A stretch of 64,000 nucleotides of DNA from Eremomyces bilateralis CBS 781.70 (Eukaryota > Ascomycota > Dothideomycetes > Eremomycetales > Eremomycetaceae): positions 1 to 64,000 of the forward strand of contig NW_022985075.1 in assembly GCF_010015585.1 (NCBI RefSeq). Direction: 5' to 3'. Numbering within the stretch: the stretch's first letter is position 1; the number at the start of each line of letters is the position of its first letter. A program made the position numbers and the translations under genes. This document shows positions 19,421 through 34,100 of the stretch, in pieces. A model generated the notes under the pieces. It was not told where the DNA came from. It made no database searches and was given only the letters and a program-made list of their open reading frames with translations.

Positions 19421-22400
19421 GGTATTTCTCAAAATCTATTTTGCCTCAACACTGGGGTGGTGATAGGAAACTCCTAGTTGCACCTCAAGATTACTCACAG
19501 TCCCGCCATATCTATATGAAGATAAGCTAGGCGGTTCTCTAGACATATTGTGGACTTCGCTATCGACTTGGGTTGTCGAGGGCCGTTCTCACGATGATCA
19601 TATGGTGCTTATGATATTCAATGCAACTAACATCGCGCGTCATCTGAAGTGGGATCGACTCTGAAACGTGGAGAAAGAGGTCTGCAAGAAGAGATGAAAA
19701 GTTGCGAAGTAACTATAACTCGTCATGTTGTACTGTTGAGTGACTTAGACACTGGCGATATAGGAGATTGTGAGTATGTCTTTTGGCCGCTGCAAACATA
19801 TCAGTGGTAGTGCGGTACCTACACGATCGAGGCTTATTATCCATGTGCTTCCCGAAATCATGGTTAGCCTTATTGTTAAAAACCAGAACATTGGATACTG
19901 TAGAACGATGTTGAGCATCAGTGGATAGCGATCGGATCGCCGTTGCCATGCGTCGCCCCTATTCCTTGAGACATGCTTTGAAACTGACGGATATCCGCAA
20001 GTTATTCAAGCGTGGCCAAAGGTTGTCAGTGATGTCACATGGTCCGGAACATCGGAGTCAATGCTCTCCTTTCCGCATCATGTTTATGGTTCATGGAAAC
20101 TGGGTCAGTAGTCAGCACCGATGAATGTCCGAGCATTCAGATATCTCTTGGAAAAATGACTCTGCTGGCATACCGAACAACATTCATCTGTTCATACCCA
20201 GCAAGGAATGTCGAGCAGCCCACAGCTTATCGAGTAATTGGAATTCTCCGAGGCCTAAACGAGTAGTGCTGTAGTATCAAGACTTGGCATAAAGGAAAAT
20301 GGTCTAACGTTGGCCGGACAAGGACGAAGTATGAAGATAATATTGAAAGGTAAACAGTGGTCAGTGATCGACAACCCTCCCGGTCACATCGAGCCCGTTG
20401 ATTCGTGGTTCGATGGTGATATTGGCTGGAACCATTATCCCCACGCTCTAACCAGCCCCTGACTCGCAGAAAGATTACTCTAATACTTCTACCTTTGTTA
20501 GAAAAGGTCTAGGTTATCCCACGACTCCTATCACAATATCACAAGATCATACGTAAATACACTAAACAGGGTCCTCGACCCACTGCAACGAGCAACAAAG
20601 AACAAACGGTCGCTCCTCCTGCACAGACGTCGAACACCCTGCAAAAGTGCGGAGATGGCTGGTCTTGGCTCACTTGGCTTTTTGCTGGCGTAGGCTAAGC
20701 CTGAAGAAAAAAAAGGGGGGATCGGGAATCGAGTGATCGAGAGCGTGCCACCCTGAAGCCCGTGGACATGTTTTGGAAATTAGCTTTGCATCTTGACAGT
20801 TACAGGCGGGTCTCCAAGACTTGAGCACTGGAGGCTAGTTCATCGTTAATTATGGAGCGCCCTGGTACGGAATATCGAGTTGAGAAACAAAAGTCGGTGG
20901 CGTTGATTCTGGGCTTTGCCAACCCGAATAACTCGACGAGTTGGGAAGATCGAAGAGCCTGAAAAGTCGCCGATACGTTCAGGTCATAGTTCACCACGGA
21001 TACAGACACATGAACCGAGTCATGACGACGCCCTTCCAAGCAATATATTGAGCCTGTCGACTCGCGTTGCGCGAGGAAAATCCGGGAACATCATCGGGAA
21101 ATTCGGGATATAATTCTCGGCGCTAGATGGGCGATTTTCCGAGCCGGGACAGCCGCTGGCTCAGCGGGCACAGCTAAGAAGATACCATGTTGGGTCGTGC
21201 GAGCAGAAGTACAGCAAGACGGGGTTGGCTTGTGGTAAAAATCCTGTCTAGCTGCTGGCGTCTGCTTCGTGATTCGTAATTCATAACTTTGTGGTGGACG
21301 ACTTGCAAGTTGATATGTGTGCTCAACTGGCTGTATATAGAAGAGTTGGGATAGGTAGATATCGAAGGCTTTCATCGTGTATGCCTCTGTACAGGTACTA
21401 TGTAAACTTCCTCAGCGCGATTAGTTTCACGGAGATTGGCCTGGGCATTGCTCGGGATATGGCAAGGAATAAATTAATAGGTTAAATACCTATACCTTAG
21501 GCATCGTTAACTTACAAAGTTATTCAAGGAACTGAGACTCAATACCATAACAGCGAGCGGTATTATATATTTTATGGCGACATTTGCCTCTGGTGGATGT
21601 TCCGGAGACCGGAATACTGATGCAACTCCAAGCCGCATAAGTCATTGAGAATCTGGCTCGATATCTTAGGCGCCTCAAATGTTTCGGTCTTCGACATTTC
21701 GGTCGTATTTTGCGAATCATTTCTCAAAGTCAAGCATTGATTTTTCATGTTTCGCTTTTTCACTGTTATGTCTCCATATCCCAGGAATAATGAGGAGAGG
21801 GATATCAGATGGCTAATGCGAATGCTGAGGACTTGGGCCACTAACATTAGACCAGCTTCGCCGGTCCACATACTAGGTCGACACACCAATACACCACCGA
21901 ATGAGACAGCCATGCGATGTTGCTAAGGATTGCTGGATACACGGCATTGTTGCAGCCGGAGGCATACAATGAGCCTTTTAATTGCGCCCTCCTTACGGAA
22001 TAGACCCTACCGTATTACGAACTCGTACTCTCCAATATCATCCGATCCCTGAATCGTCGAGACGTCGACGGATAGATCATGGATGTGTTCCGCAACTGTG
22101 GGAGCCGGAGGGCGACGTCAGATCTGGTGTAAGGATCTGAGTGTCGATCTCACGTAGCTCACTTCACAGACCACAGTTCACCCCTTTCTGGGAAGTGGGA
22201 CTGGCATACGGACCGAATGCGATCATGATCGTCTGGTCCGTGGGCATTTGAGTTTTGACACTCGGCACTACGAACATTGCCGTTCCGGACTCCACTGTTG
22301 CTCAGTACAGTAGCATTACTATGATTTAAAGAATCTGATCATATGTACTGTACAAAGGTAAGTATGTACAGAGGCCGCATAGGTACAGTTGATACCGTTT

Positions 22401-25400
22401 CCTGCAGAGTGTACGGAATATGCTGATAACGTTAGCGCAATGGCCATTGACATTTGGCCCAAGAATCAAAGGAGCACAGGGCATCAAGCTACGAGTAAGC
22501 ATAAAGCGCCCTGGCGTGCGACCTGTCGACCCAATGCGCCCCAAGTCCCAAACCAACCAAAGAATGCCTCCGCGGACATCAACATGGGGGTAGAATCGAA
22601 AATGGGAAAGGAGACGACTGGAAGCTCTGACCCGCAATCTCCTTTGCGCATCCACCATTGGTGGTTTCAAACACCAGAGGGCCGGGAGGCTTGATAGCAT
22701 CTCGATTTTGGCTGCACCATTGCCGTCGTCTTGAACTCATAGTGGGCACCTGCGGAGTGGCTTACAAGCAAACCGGTGAATGGTCAATTGACGGTTTGGT
22801 GCAGAGTCGCGAACTGTCGCTGGAGGCTTTTCGGAGACTATTTCGACGACTCGGTCCCTGTCGGGCGAGTGTCGGCCTGCCTCTCCCCAGTCTGCCCAAC
22901 TCCCAACTCCCAACACAGCGCACACCGCTGACAGCCTGGGGAAATGCACCGTCCGAAAAGGGATGCGCAAGTTTCTTATCCTGGAGCCAATCGTTGCTTG
23001 GTCTTTTGCGTTAAAATGCAAGCATGGACTATTTCTGATGCTGAATCCTGATGACAGGGACCAGCAGGCCGGTTCTGCTATCAAATGGATTGTGCGCTAT
23101 TGCATGACCTTTGCCTCTTCCGACATAAAACTTCAATTCAAGAGTCAAGACCCAAGATTTGTCAAACAAGCGCGTCTGCAACATTTATGAGCTCATGGTT
23201 ACATGCGGAAGGAGATGCTCCCGCGAATCATAGTGTGCTTCGCAACGGAATCACAGTTGCCCGACGCATGAAGTGGTCAAGCCTAAGGTCGACCGTTAGC
23301 AATTGGCATAAGCTGTCTTCCACAACCGTCGCACGCTAAGAAATGTAGCCTAACGAGTAAAGAGGCGTCAATATGCTTTTGAGTTGATACTGTATGCTGA
23401 GGCCTGTGCAGGACTGCAGGACTGCGGGAGCGGTGCGCCAGCCGCCAACAGGATGATCAAACGGCAGAGGATCGCCAGCGTTGTGGAACCGATATTCCGC
23501 GCTCTGAGATCTTATCGGGGAAACTGGTGGAGTGTGGACAAACACTGCCAATAATGGGAGGCGTATATCAGTGTCCCTGTTCTGACTTGACGACGCGACA
23601 GCCACAATACTTTTATCATAGGAAGCTTTTTTTTGAAGCACACCACGTCTAAGTCACGTAGACATAAGTGTCGCCTCAAATATTAGTCTTCACGGCCACT
23701 CTGGGGTGCCGGATGGCACCAAAGCAGCTCGCTTGCGAGTCGAGATACCCGCGCAGTCTGGATCCGCAATGTACAGCACAGCACATATGTGCAGCAATGC
23801 ATCATACCCTAGTCACCAGAGGGACATCAAAACTGCCGGTGGCCGGGTGATTAGTCTATCAGGCCTTGTTTCCGGTCTACTGGTCAATATCTCCGCAAAT
23901 GATATCTGCCAAGTGCCATCTGGACAGCAGCCATCCCTCCATCGGTCCATCAGTGTATGGCGCACAGTCCCCGTTTCTTGAGCAGCGCAAGGATTCCTCG
24001 ATCCAAATATGCCGACGACCCAAGAGGCGGAATTGTAAGACTGTCAACCGTCCAAACAGCCAGCATCAATTCCGCGTCGATGGTAACATCGATAAACTGC
24101 ATGTCTGCATCCCGTCACGCCCGAAAGCGGACTAGCGGGGTAACGGTGGCGCATCCGCTTTTGATCGCAAAACAAGGCGACGGGCTCAGTTAGGAAATGG
24201 AGTCATGGAGCCAGACGCGGGGGTGGGAGAGAAAGACTGCGTCGGCAGACGGGGCAGAGATTCGGTCGGGGAGCCGTGGAGAGCCCCCGGCGACGCGATG
24301 GCGGAACTGTGCATCTGATTCGAGGGCGGGTGGAAAACAAGCAGGGCGGGAGTGATGTGGCCAAGCGGTACAACAGCGAGCTAAACAAGAAACTCTGCAG
24401 GGAGCTGGACGCCATCACTTAGTGGTGAACTGGTGATGTTGGATGCAGGATGACAGGTCAGGGTGGTGGTGTGCTCACTGCTCGTCATGCTGGTTTGGGA
24501 CTTTTCCTTGAATGGAGGGGAAATCCTGCTGTTGAGGCAGGCTATCAGCCTTTTTACCTTGCTCACTGCTCACTGGCTCGGCTTACACAACTTGTGCACC
24601 TTATGATTCCAGGAATTAAGAGTTTGATGTTTTGATGTCTTTCCTACGCGTAGAATATTTCCCCAGTCAATCAACTAGGCACCTGCAAAACCCTAAGTCC
24701 CCAACGTCACAAGATCGGGCTAAAAGCGATGGTCTCGGGCTTAATCCAGGATCATGTTTCGGGCACTGTTTTCTTTTGTGATGATGGAATCATACATAGT
24801 TAGTAAATAGTAGTTAGTTAATACTTACTATTTACTCTTAGTTGTACCTACGGAGTAAAAAGCAGCGTAATATCTAGCGCCACCATCGAAAAGGCGAAAA
24901 CCAGCCTAGCAGAACGATTCCACATTCCAGTGGCCCAGTCCCCACCAACGGGCCGCGAAGAGCAGATCGGCAGATGGAAAGGTGCTGCGGTTGGTTGCCC
25001 TTCGGATTTTTTCGAGACTTCGGCGTCCGTGCTTTCAGGTGGGTTACGGAGATACGGAGTCGCGGAGAGAAAGAGGTGAGGTATTCGACCCGTTAGGAGC
25101 GGACTCAGAAGGGCGGGAGCTGTGACGAGAGGAATTTTTCCGCTGTGCGGGCTTGTGGATGGTTGTGTCTCGTTTAATGATCTGGTTGTTGTGAGTGGTG
25201 CAGGCCACTACTGATGCTGTGTCTACACTCTGGCGTCTTTGCACTCTGCAGCGACATGGAAGGATGGACTGGGGGATGACTTGGTTGACTCCTTAAGTTA
25301 GCCTCCCACTTAGGGCCTATATTGTGGGCTGTGGATGCAGCGGCCTTAATCGCCCTTGATTCCCAGAAAGTTGAAGCACTCGCTTCATTGCTTCATTGAA

Positions 25401-26985
25401 GGAAAAGAAAAGAATTCTAATGAGGGTCCAACCACCACTGCCGTACAGGCGGCCACTGGCTTCCCTTCCCCTAGTTAGGCTCCTGGCTCCAAAGCTTAAC
25501 TGGCTGATGGAGATACTGCCCAAGTGCCCATGCCCATACTGGTAACTGGGTACAAGAATGACTGGGGAAGCAGTATTCCGAAAGCCGCTAATGGAGGCCA
25601 TTGCAGAGCTAAAAGCGCCACTGTCGGGGGGAAGTGTGCATTAGCTTCAAGCCTATGATGTAAGATGTGCTCCTTAGCTTTTCCCTCTCCAGTCCCCAAT
25701 ATCTCTCTTCTCGCGCTGGCCGGTGTCTCGGTCGCGATGTCGCCTCCCTGAAATCCCTCCCTGAGTCCCTGTTCCGGGTTCCCTCTCCCTCAGCCCTTCT
25801 CCCTTTATTGTTTAGTGCCATATGCATCCCACAAGCCTCAACCTGCAACTCTCTTCAAGCCCCCAACACCACCCATGGCGTCCCCAAACAATTCAAATGC
25901 CGTTGACGAATGGGAATAGCCCTGTCTCAATCCTGGTCCATCCCTGCTCCGACCTCCATCGTATCGGCACATCTTACATGTAACTACTTTCTACCTGTAC
26001 CGACTACTGCTACGGTATCCAGCGTCCACACCGCGCAAATGCTCCAGTGTCCACTCTCTCGAATACCAGAATGACCGAATCCTCGAACCCAAGTCCCAAA
26101 CTGTCCCAAACTGTAATACCCAGTCCCATACTATTGCCCTCATACCACATATGATCCCATCTTTATCTTTATCTAACTCGCCTTTCCCCTCCTCTATTCC
26201 CTCCCTCAGATCTTCGTGTCTTCTTGCATCTCTTCGCTCCAACATAAATAAAGGTCACCTTTGATTCCCGACCATCATAGCAAAGATCAGCATTCATAGC
26301 TTTTTGCCCTCTCGAATACCGTATCCAACTACGTTTCAAAGTAGTCCCGATTCCTGCTGCGCCCACCGCATCTCACCTCTCTGGCCGTCCGATCACTGCC
26401 TCATCCTGCAAAGCGTCCTCCCGCTCATCCTACGGGTCCCAACCTTCCTCCGTAGTCAGCGTCCGTTGGTCGCTTTCAACCGAAAAACAGGACAAGCTGC
26501 ACCACCATTGATCGTGCTACGCTTCGACCGCTCACGAATCACGTTTTCCGGTTCCGACGAGAGCACGGGAGACCATCATCCCACGCTCCTGTTTTTGAAA
26601 CCGCCGAACAGGGACACCTCGTCATCACCACCCTGCTTGGGCCTGTCTCCTCCCTCCCTCTCACAAGACCCAACCCAAGCGCCAACTCTCCGTCTTGGAA
26701 ACTCTCCTTCCCTGTGGGGCAACCTAGCAGTCCGAGAAAGATCGGCATTCCGATTTTCTTAAGAAGCACTCGTGGTCCCGCTGGCTTCGTTCCTGGTCGG
26801 GTCGTCTCACGTCGGCATTACCGTATTGGCAAGACGTTTAAGAATCCTGCTGATCCCGCCCATCTCCCATCGTTGATCAACCTTGTATCCCCACGTTTTG
26901 CTTTCTAGAGCGCATGGGATTTTGAAACCAACGGTTTTTTTGACGTTCTGGCAATCGATCGCGAGTTGGGACTCCCGATTGATAC
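19421..26985. promoter_or_regulatory. Large gene-free region upstream of the FlbC-like gene
   Basis: About 7.5 kb without a convincing gene on either strand. Open frames are short and lack family blocks. The last 1.3 kb (about 25670-26980) is rich in C/T runs on the plus strand, typical of fungal promoters and long 5' leaders, and probably serves the gene at 26986. TACGGAGT-type short motifs recur (24851, 25051). Expected contents are regulatory DNA, possibly 5' UTR introns or a non-coding transcript; none can be proved here. Confidence 0.4.
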
Positions 26986-28168
26986 ATGATGGCGATGGCT
27001 GTTGACAACCGACAACAGTCGCACATGAGTGCGATGGACTATGAGAACATGCGCTACCCTCAACCTCAATTCAACAACCCGTGGGTGTCGGCCGCCGCCC
27101 CTTCGTCTCATCTCTATCACACATCGATCCCGCAGCATTCGGCGGCTGCGAATTCTTCGAATCCCCAACGACCGACCGCGATATCGCTGCCGTACAGCGT
27201 CCTCCCTGTCCCAGCACCTTCAATTGGATCAGGTATTCCTCTCTCCGACGGCCTCTACGATTCATCAAGCTCACTGGGAACCACCCCAGATCATCTCCTC
27301 AATAGTCAGAGGGCGTACGGGGGGCAGTATAGTGCTGCTGCCTCATCGTCCACCTTTGCTCCATCATCCATCCCCGCATCGTATCCCATGAATTATGGCT
27401 CGACCTCTGCTGCTCCTTACGGATTCCAAGACCCTGCAAGGCGATCGCCCAACCCGTCAGTACCTTCCATCTCCATCCTGGACACGGTCGACCCGGACTC
27501 CAGTGGCCCCCCCAGGACATCTGTTGACTTGACCAGGTTGAACGCCCAAGGGCAACGAAACAGCTTCAGTGAAGCGCTGGATGCCAGCCAAGGCATGCTC
27601 GCCATGAGCCAGAGTGACATTACTCCGCGGAACATCTATGGTGGGAACGGCCACCGCAATTCCACGGACTCCTATGGCTTCCCCTCCACGCACTCAACCC
27701 ACTCTTCTATCTCATCGGCCAGCTACAATCCGTCTTATTACAACGGATCTGTCACCGAATCATCCGTCACGGATTACAGCTCTGCCTCCGAGTCGGTGGA
27801 CATGAACCCGAGGACATTGCCGCGACCGTCGGCCATGATCGGCACCAATGTTCCCCCAGCACCGCAGTCGATGATGGGCCAGTTCAGCTCGAAGGTTTCG
27901 TCGAGCTCGCAGAAGAAGCACAAGTGCAAGGTCTGCGACAAGCGATTCACGCGCCCGAGTTCGTTGCAAACCCATATGTATAGCCACACTGGTGAAAAGC
28001 GTACGTCTTCCTGGTTCACATCATGACTCTGAAGCTAATCGTCGTGTAGCATTTGCGTGCGACTTTGAAGGATGTGGCCGTCATTTCTCCGTCGTTTCCA
28101 ATCTACGACGACACAGGAAAGTCCACAAGGGCCAAGATGACCAAGACCATCCCTCACCGGACGAGTAA
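26986..28168 (+). CDS. flbC: C2H2 zinc-finger transcription factor, FlbC-like conidiation regulator
   Basis: Two exons keep frame, 26986-28000 and 28050-28168, giving 377 residues. The first 300 or so residues are low-complexity and rich in Ser, Pro, Tyr, Asn and Gln. Two C2H2 fingers lie at the very C-terminus: C314/C317/H330/H334 (CKVCDKRFTRPSSLQTH) and C342/C347/H360/H364 (GCGRHFSVVSNLRRH), split by the 49-bp intron in the linker TGEKP. The short tail ends HPSPDE. A C-terminal finger pair in a protein near 355-375 residues fits Aspergillus FlbC, which activates brlA and asexual development; the finger sequence agrees with my memory of that family, but other fungal C2H2 regulators share this layout. 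The ATG at 26986 is followed by a second at 26989. The gene sits alone between long gene-free regions, as developmental regulators often do. Confidence 0.75.
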
Positions 28169-31100
28169 TCGTCCACTGTTTTTGCTCAACTGTTTTACGA
28201 TTGTTTCCCCCCGAGGACCCGTTTTGGATCTTCATAATAGACTGGAGGTCTTGATGACTTCCGACCTAATGTCTCTCGCTACATATACTAATAGAGGAGC
28301 CTCGTCATAATATGACTGAACCTCGACCGGTCGCTACTGATACCCCCTTATTTGGTCTAGTACTCATTTCTGGATGACGGATATTCTCATTGCGTGGACC
28401 TCGCAACGACTGGACATGACTTTTTCCGTCGGACTACTTCCTGGGCCTTGGTCACGGTTTTTACCGGGTGCTTTGTCTGTCACCCCTGTATTACTACTCA
28501 GATGGTTTTGCGTTTCACACGGACAATGGAGACGCCCAGGAGATCGGGATTCCCGGACATTTCCATGTACACTTTTTTTCTAGACCTGACAGGGCAAGGA
28601 GTTGTCGCGTCGAAGAATGGGACGATCGGATGGCTTTCTGTGCTCGGCACAATTGTACTTCTAGTCTCTCACTGATGGGAAGGGACCCCGTCCGTTCGCG
28701 GCTGCCGAACGACGGACTTGGCAGGTCGCAAGACGGAGACCGTCTCCTCGAATTTGCACCCGAATTTGGACCGTGCATTTTTGGTTTACATTGGTTTGCG
28801 TTTGTTTTTTTCTGCCGAGAAGAGGCTTTTCGATCTTAAAGATCTTTTGTACGATAGGGAACAAATGGCGGTAGATCTTTTGGTTTCGTCGCTTGGTGGA
28901 GTGGTGCATGTACCCTGCCTGCTTGACCATCAAAAAGCTTGCGGATGATGCTTCATGGACCATGGTCAATTCGTGGAAGATGGAGTAGCACCACTATGAT
29001 TGTTACAAAGCTACCTTAGATACGGCGACTTATGGACGACAGGAGAGTGTGCCTCCCTGTTGTCGACACTCGTTTGAGAATAATAATGGCACTCTATGAC
29101 AACGCGGTCCGTCCCACATCCAACTGCAACTTCATCTATTCTGCAATCTACGTCTGCGACACCAAGTCGGTCATCGATTTTCGTTCCACAACATATGTGC
29201 TGGGCAACTAGGCATTTCATCATGGAGTCGTGGTCTGCATCATATACACAATCGCTGGCTCCCGAAGAATTCGCCACGATGAGGGGAATACCCTCGTCCC
29301 ACGATGTTTGAGCGTACCGTCAGTCACTGTGCCAGACAACCGACAAACCGCGCAACGCCAGGCGTTTTAACTGAACTCTCACTTAATAATTGATACTATC
29401 ATTGCTTGGACCCCGAAAAATCGGTACAAATCTCCTACTCTTCACGGCAACGGCGCCTACAGCCTGATGCGTGACGCTGACAGGCCCAACTTCTAACTAA
29501 TACTCCGAGCAATATCCAGGAAACATGGCGGCGTGCCTTCATTGGGGTCGTCTTTTTCCCGACGCTCACAACCATCGTCATCGTGACCTTGGAAGTTGGA
29601 ACCACCGCGCCGGCTAAAAGCGAATCACGGGCGTCCGCGACCTCGGCAGGAGGGCTAGCAAACTTGTGGAATGTGGACTCATGCCCTCATGGACCTGCGG
29701 GTCTATCTCCCCTTCCAGAAAAGGGAGATGGACTGATGGAAGCACGAAGGACAAGACGAAACGGCTAACACGATGCAGGGTCGTTCACGGTTCCGCTCAG
29801 GCTGATACCGCTGATTGCTTCGGCTGTAATTTTTGCGACCGTCCTTGGGGCTTGGACGCCGTGGAGCTTGGGGATGGATTAATGAATTATCTATCCGCAA
29901 TAGGGGTTGCTGGGTTGTTGGTTGACGCTTGATGAACCCTGCGAAGAGTTGAGGATCCTGGATCCTGGATAGTGACTTAGGGATAAGGGATAGAGGCAAA
30001 TCGCACATACATCCCTTCACCCTTGCCTTCTTACTATGTACGTACAGACTTGCACCCTGCTCCATGGTCCCACTGTCGTCATCAACGTGGACCTTTGGAG
30101 TTTGGACGTCAGGATTTCTTTTTCGGGTTCCCGCGATGTTACAGACAAGCCGAAACAACACGATCGGATTCCCCACAACGGCCTCAAATATACACCTCAA
30201 GTCTCACCGATAGGGGGGAAAGTATTACCGGGAGGAAAATCCGCATCCGTCAGGCGGGACCCCGATAATACGGGGACGAAAAAAGCACAACGCATCAAAA
30301 AATCCTCGACCCGTTCCACTAAGCTGAAACACGACACGGACGCACACCACTCCAACCTATCCCCGTCGCCTGTCATCTAGTGACGTCCTATGTGCAGTGG
30401 CAGCGAATAAAAGGGGATGCGGGTCGGCCGTATTCTTTCCAACCCCCCTGGAGGCTGGGACAGGCGACAGCACTTTGGGACCCGTGGATTCGCGGGGGAG
30501 CAGGCTGGGACCTGGGTCGACGAACAAGGTCGAAACGGGGACCGGACTGAAGCTGTTTGCAGGCCACGATATAGTTTGATGACCGATGACTGACAGTGAT
30601 GAGGGAGTGATCAATTCTCCGGCACTCTCGCTGCGCACACCAGCTGCTGGGCACTGTGTACTGGGTACATGTAAGTACTTATAATAAGGTAGTGTACAGT
30701 ATTATAGTACTGTAACATCGATTAAGTCACACATATATCATATACCCCGCCAAGCATGCCCAAAGTGCAGACAGAAGCGACAACGAACAGAAGTCCCAGC
30801 AGCCTCTGATGACTCCCACACCTCCCGTCCTCGCGTCTGCTGCCCAGTTAGAATTTCTGTTGGCAATTGCCGACCCCAGCCACAATCCCTACCGACCCCC
30901 AACGCCTCAAACACCAATTCCTCTCCCACCCCGCCAATCACCGCCTCTCCGCGGAGCGGACCCATGGGTTCGTGCACACACCGTCCCACACCCTTGTGCA
31001 GGACCCTGTTGCTGCTGATGTCAATGGCGCAAGCTAGTCCGACGCTACGCTGGCAGGGCTGTGTGGGTGGTGGATTTCACTATTTCAGTGGTGGACTGGT

Positions 31101-34100
31101 GGGTAGACCCTGATCGGCGAAACGAGCTTGCGGAATTGCCGTGAGCATTGCAAGGACCAAGGAACTTAGGCAGACAAGCACTCACTCTCTATCAAGCTGG
31201 GCGGAATTAATGGTTAGGGAATGGGGATGACTGCAGAGTTCAGGAGGTCGAGTGTCATCGTGACCTAGTTCAGGTCACGTTTCTGAGATAAGATTGTGAG
31301 AGAGCGCCCTTTGCCTTTTCCCGAGCCCTTCACGACACCTTCGCGTAATTCAACGGCCAGTCAGCACTCACCGCCCATCGGGCCTGCAGGCAGAAATCGG
31401 AATCCCCGTTTGCTGGGCGGGAACCATGTCACATCTCGCGTTTCCGCAGGTGGGACAACTTCCGCTCGGAAATGTCTTCGCTTCAGAAGCCCGCTGGGCA
31501 TCAACGCAAGCGCAGAGCACAGCATATCGATGCGCTACGCGTATAATTTGGATGGTAGCACACGACGAGCGGAAACCGAAATTCTGACCTCTTCTTCGGA
31601 ATCGCGCTCCTTGTTTTGGCCGTGTGATAGAATACTTAATGATTCGGTTGAGGGTCGAGATGGAAGCTTGGTGTCCGAATGTCTACGCGTGCGAGGTCGG
31701 TTCCGCTCTGCACAGGCGGAGCGGAGCTTTGGCTCCGCTCCCCTCAAACGTCACTGCACAGCAATGTCACAGAATCATATTCACTCTAAGGCCCAGATCC
31801 TCCTCCTGTGTTCATTCGACCTTGCCAGCGTACTTTCGAGGACTACAAGCCTGTTTCCCTTTTTCCTACTAATTGATTGTTTTGTCCATTTATCCCGCAA
31901 GTCCTATTCCCAGCACAGTGTATCCCGAGTGGAAAGCAGAAAATTACAACCATAGTAGACTGTGATCGGTAGTCCTCGGTCAAACTCGGTCTCCACCTCT
32001 TCCTAACAGTCGTCTAGTTAACCTATCGTTGGTGGAGCTTCTCCTTTTCTCGATCTCGCAACCAGACTGACTGGATTCGTATACCTGGAAAACTTGGAAG
32101 CAGGTTACATCGCAGATGTCTCCTCTCACACCTGACAGCGCTTGCGAACTCGACACCTACAAGCATGTCTAAATGACGAAAGGCATAACATCATCAAACC
32201 ATGAAGAAAGTTCGCGATAATGCAGGGTCCTGGCACCGAACATGGTCAAGATCTGCAGCCGAAGGGAAACAAGCGCCAATGACTGCGATCTCGAGCGACG
32301 ATCATCTCCTTAATATCCTCATCCTACATGGCGGGGACCAATACCCGCATAGAATCCAATCAAGCCAGTGCCATGCTTCCCTGGATCTCTGCAGAAGTTA
32401 GATCACGAGAGATGCGCGTATGCCCTCTGCGGTCTGCACCCTTAGTGATTCACCGTCTACACTGCGATAGAATACCGCATATCTGAGGTATGCCGTCGAG
32501 AGAGAGGGCATGATGTGCTCCGTGACAATGTAGACTTGGGCGAATCGTCAAGTTCAGTTGAATGAGTGAATATACCTCATTATCGGGCCGGGGCTCTGCC
32601 TCTGGAATGGATAGCGTGGCAAATGCTGGCCGCTCCATAGCGCTGAACTCAAAGAATGGAGATACTCAATAGTGGCGATGACATGATCTGACTGTAACTA
32701 GGGCTTCTCTGGCACCTTATGCGACTCAGCCTAGAGGTATCGCCGAGGGACATAGTTGATGGTCGGACGGCTCGAATCTCGCATGCTGACTTCCTTGAGG
32801 TCCTTCTCTTTGCCCCTTTCCACACAGCCTGCTTCGGCTAGGGTTGAGTGTGCTGACTGCTGACTGCTAGCCGCTGGGTCTTATTCCATCCATGCTGGAC
32901 CACCTTCGAAGGCCGACTTCACGGCGACGAGGAGTATTGCGTGATCTCTTGATATGATTACTCCTTGTGGTCCGTTGCGTCCTCCTCGACGCATTGAGAA
33001 TTCGAGTTCAAGGCGGCAGCGCTCAAAGAAGGGCGGACTGGCTGGTCCCGATCAACTTTGAGAAGGTCGTTTTTATGTTGCTTTTTGTTCAAGGTGCAGC
33101 CCGCTCATACCGCAGAGGCCAGGTTCGGATGCAGCTAGGGCTACAGTTGAGGAATGCCACTGGCATTCTGCCCCTGGCGATGACTGCTCGCGAAATTGAC
33201 GGTTGTGCCTGCTCTGATGAACTGAGTGAGTGCTCGGAATCGCTGAGCATAGATGTAAATGAGCAGGAGATGAGCCCTGATAGAAGCAGTTCATTGGACT
33301 GACTCTTGGGCAGCTCTCGCTCTCGTGAGTCGTGATGTTGTTCGCGTGGCACTCATGGAGCATTGGCTAGATTATCACGCGAACGACGGGGAACCGTTTT
33401 TACCATTCGTACTGCTACAGGAGACGAGGCTGGTCATTTCGGACGTCCTGCGCTGTGATATTTGGAAGGAAGGTGTTGTTTCCCCAGCTGGCACTCACCA
33501 CAGCTTTCGTGAGACAAGGACAGTAGGCAATGGGTTCCTTTGATTCGATTCAGAAAATCTGGCAATGATTCTCCATTAGGCATACTGTTATATCATCGGG
33601 CTCTGCCTTTGCATATATGCCAATCGTTGTCCGCAGTAATCCGACCTGTTCCATTCTCTATTAACCAAGGTTGGCGTCCTTGACCTCTCTACGTACATCG
33701 ATATCCTCCCATAATAACCTCTAGACACCTCGGGCATTAGATTTTCCCTCGTACTCTCTTTCCACTCCGTACGTGCATCGCGGGAGAGCGGATGGCGCCA
33801 TTGATATTCTCAAATTGGGTCCTCTGCAGGCTATGGGGTTTTCTCGAGTCGCCAGCCGCGGTCCCTCTAGACTCGATGTTTCCGTGCACTGTCGTCGTTG
33901 ATGAGCCTGCTCTGATATGTTTGGGGAGAAGCATCCCCTCGGACCTGTTTTCGAAGCCGAAGTCCCAATCCTCGGTCTCTATCTCACAAATCCAGACAGG
34001 AACTTAGCCCCGATAATAGTTGGACACCAAACCGCAGTCGCATTGGTAGCCATACGTCTCGATAGGATACCGACCTCGAAGATAGAACTCGGTAAGGCAC

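Noticed and set aside
31296-31955. 219-codon plus-strand open frame
   Set aside because: Begins at a GTG rather than an ATG, has random-looking composition and no recognisable motif or splice chain.
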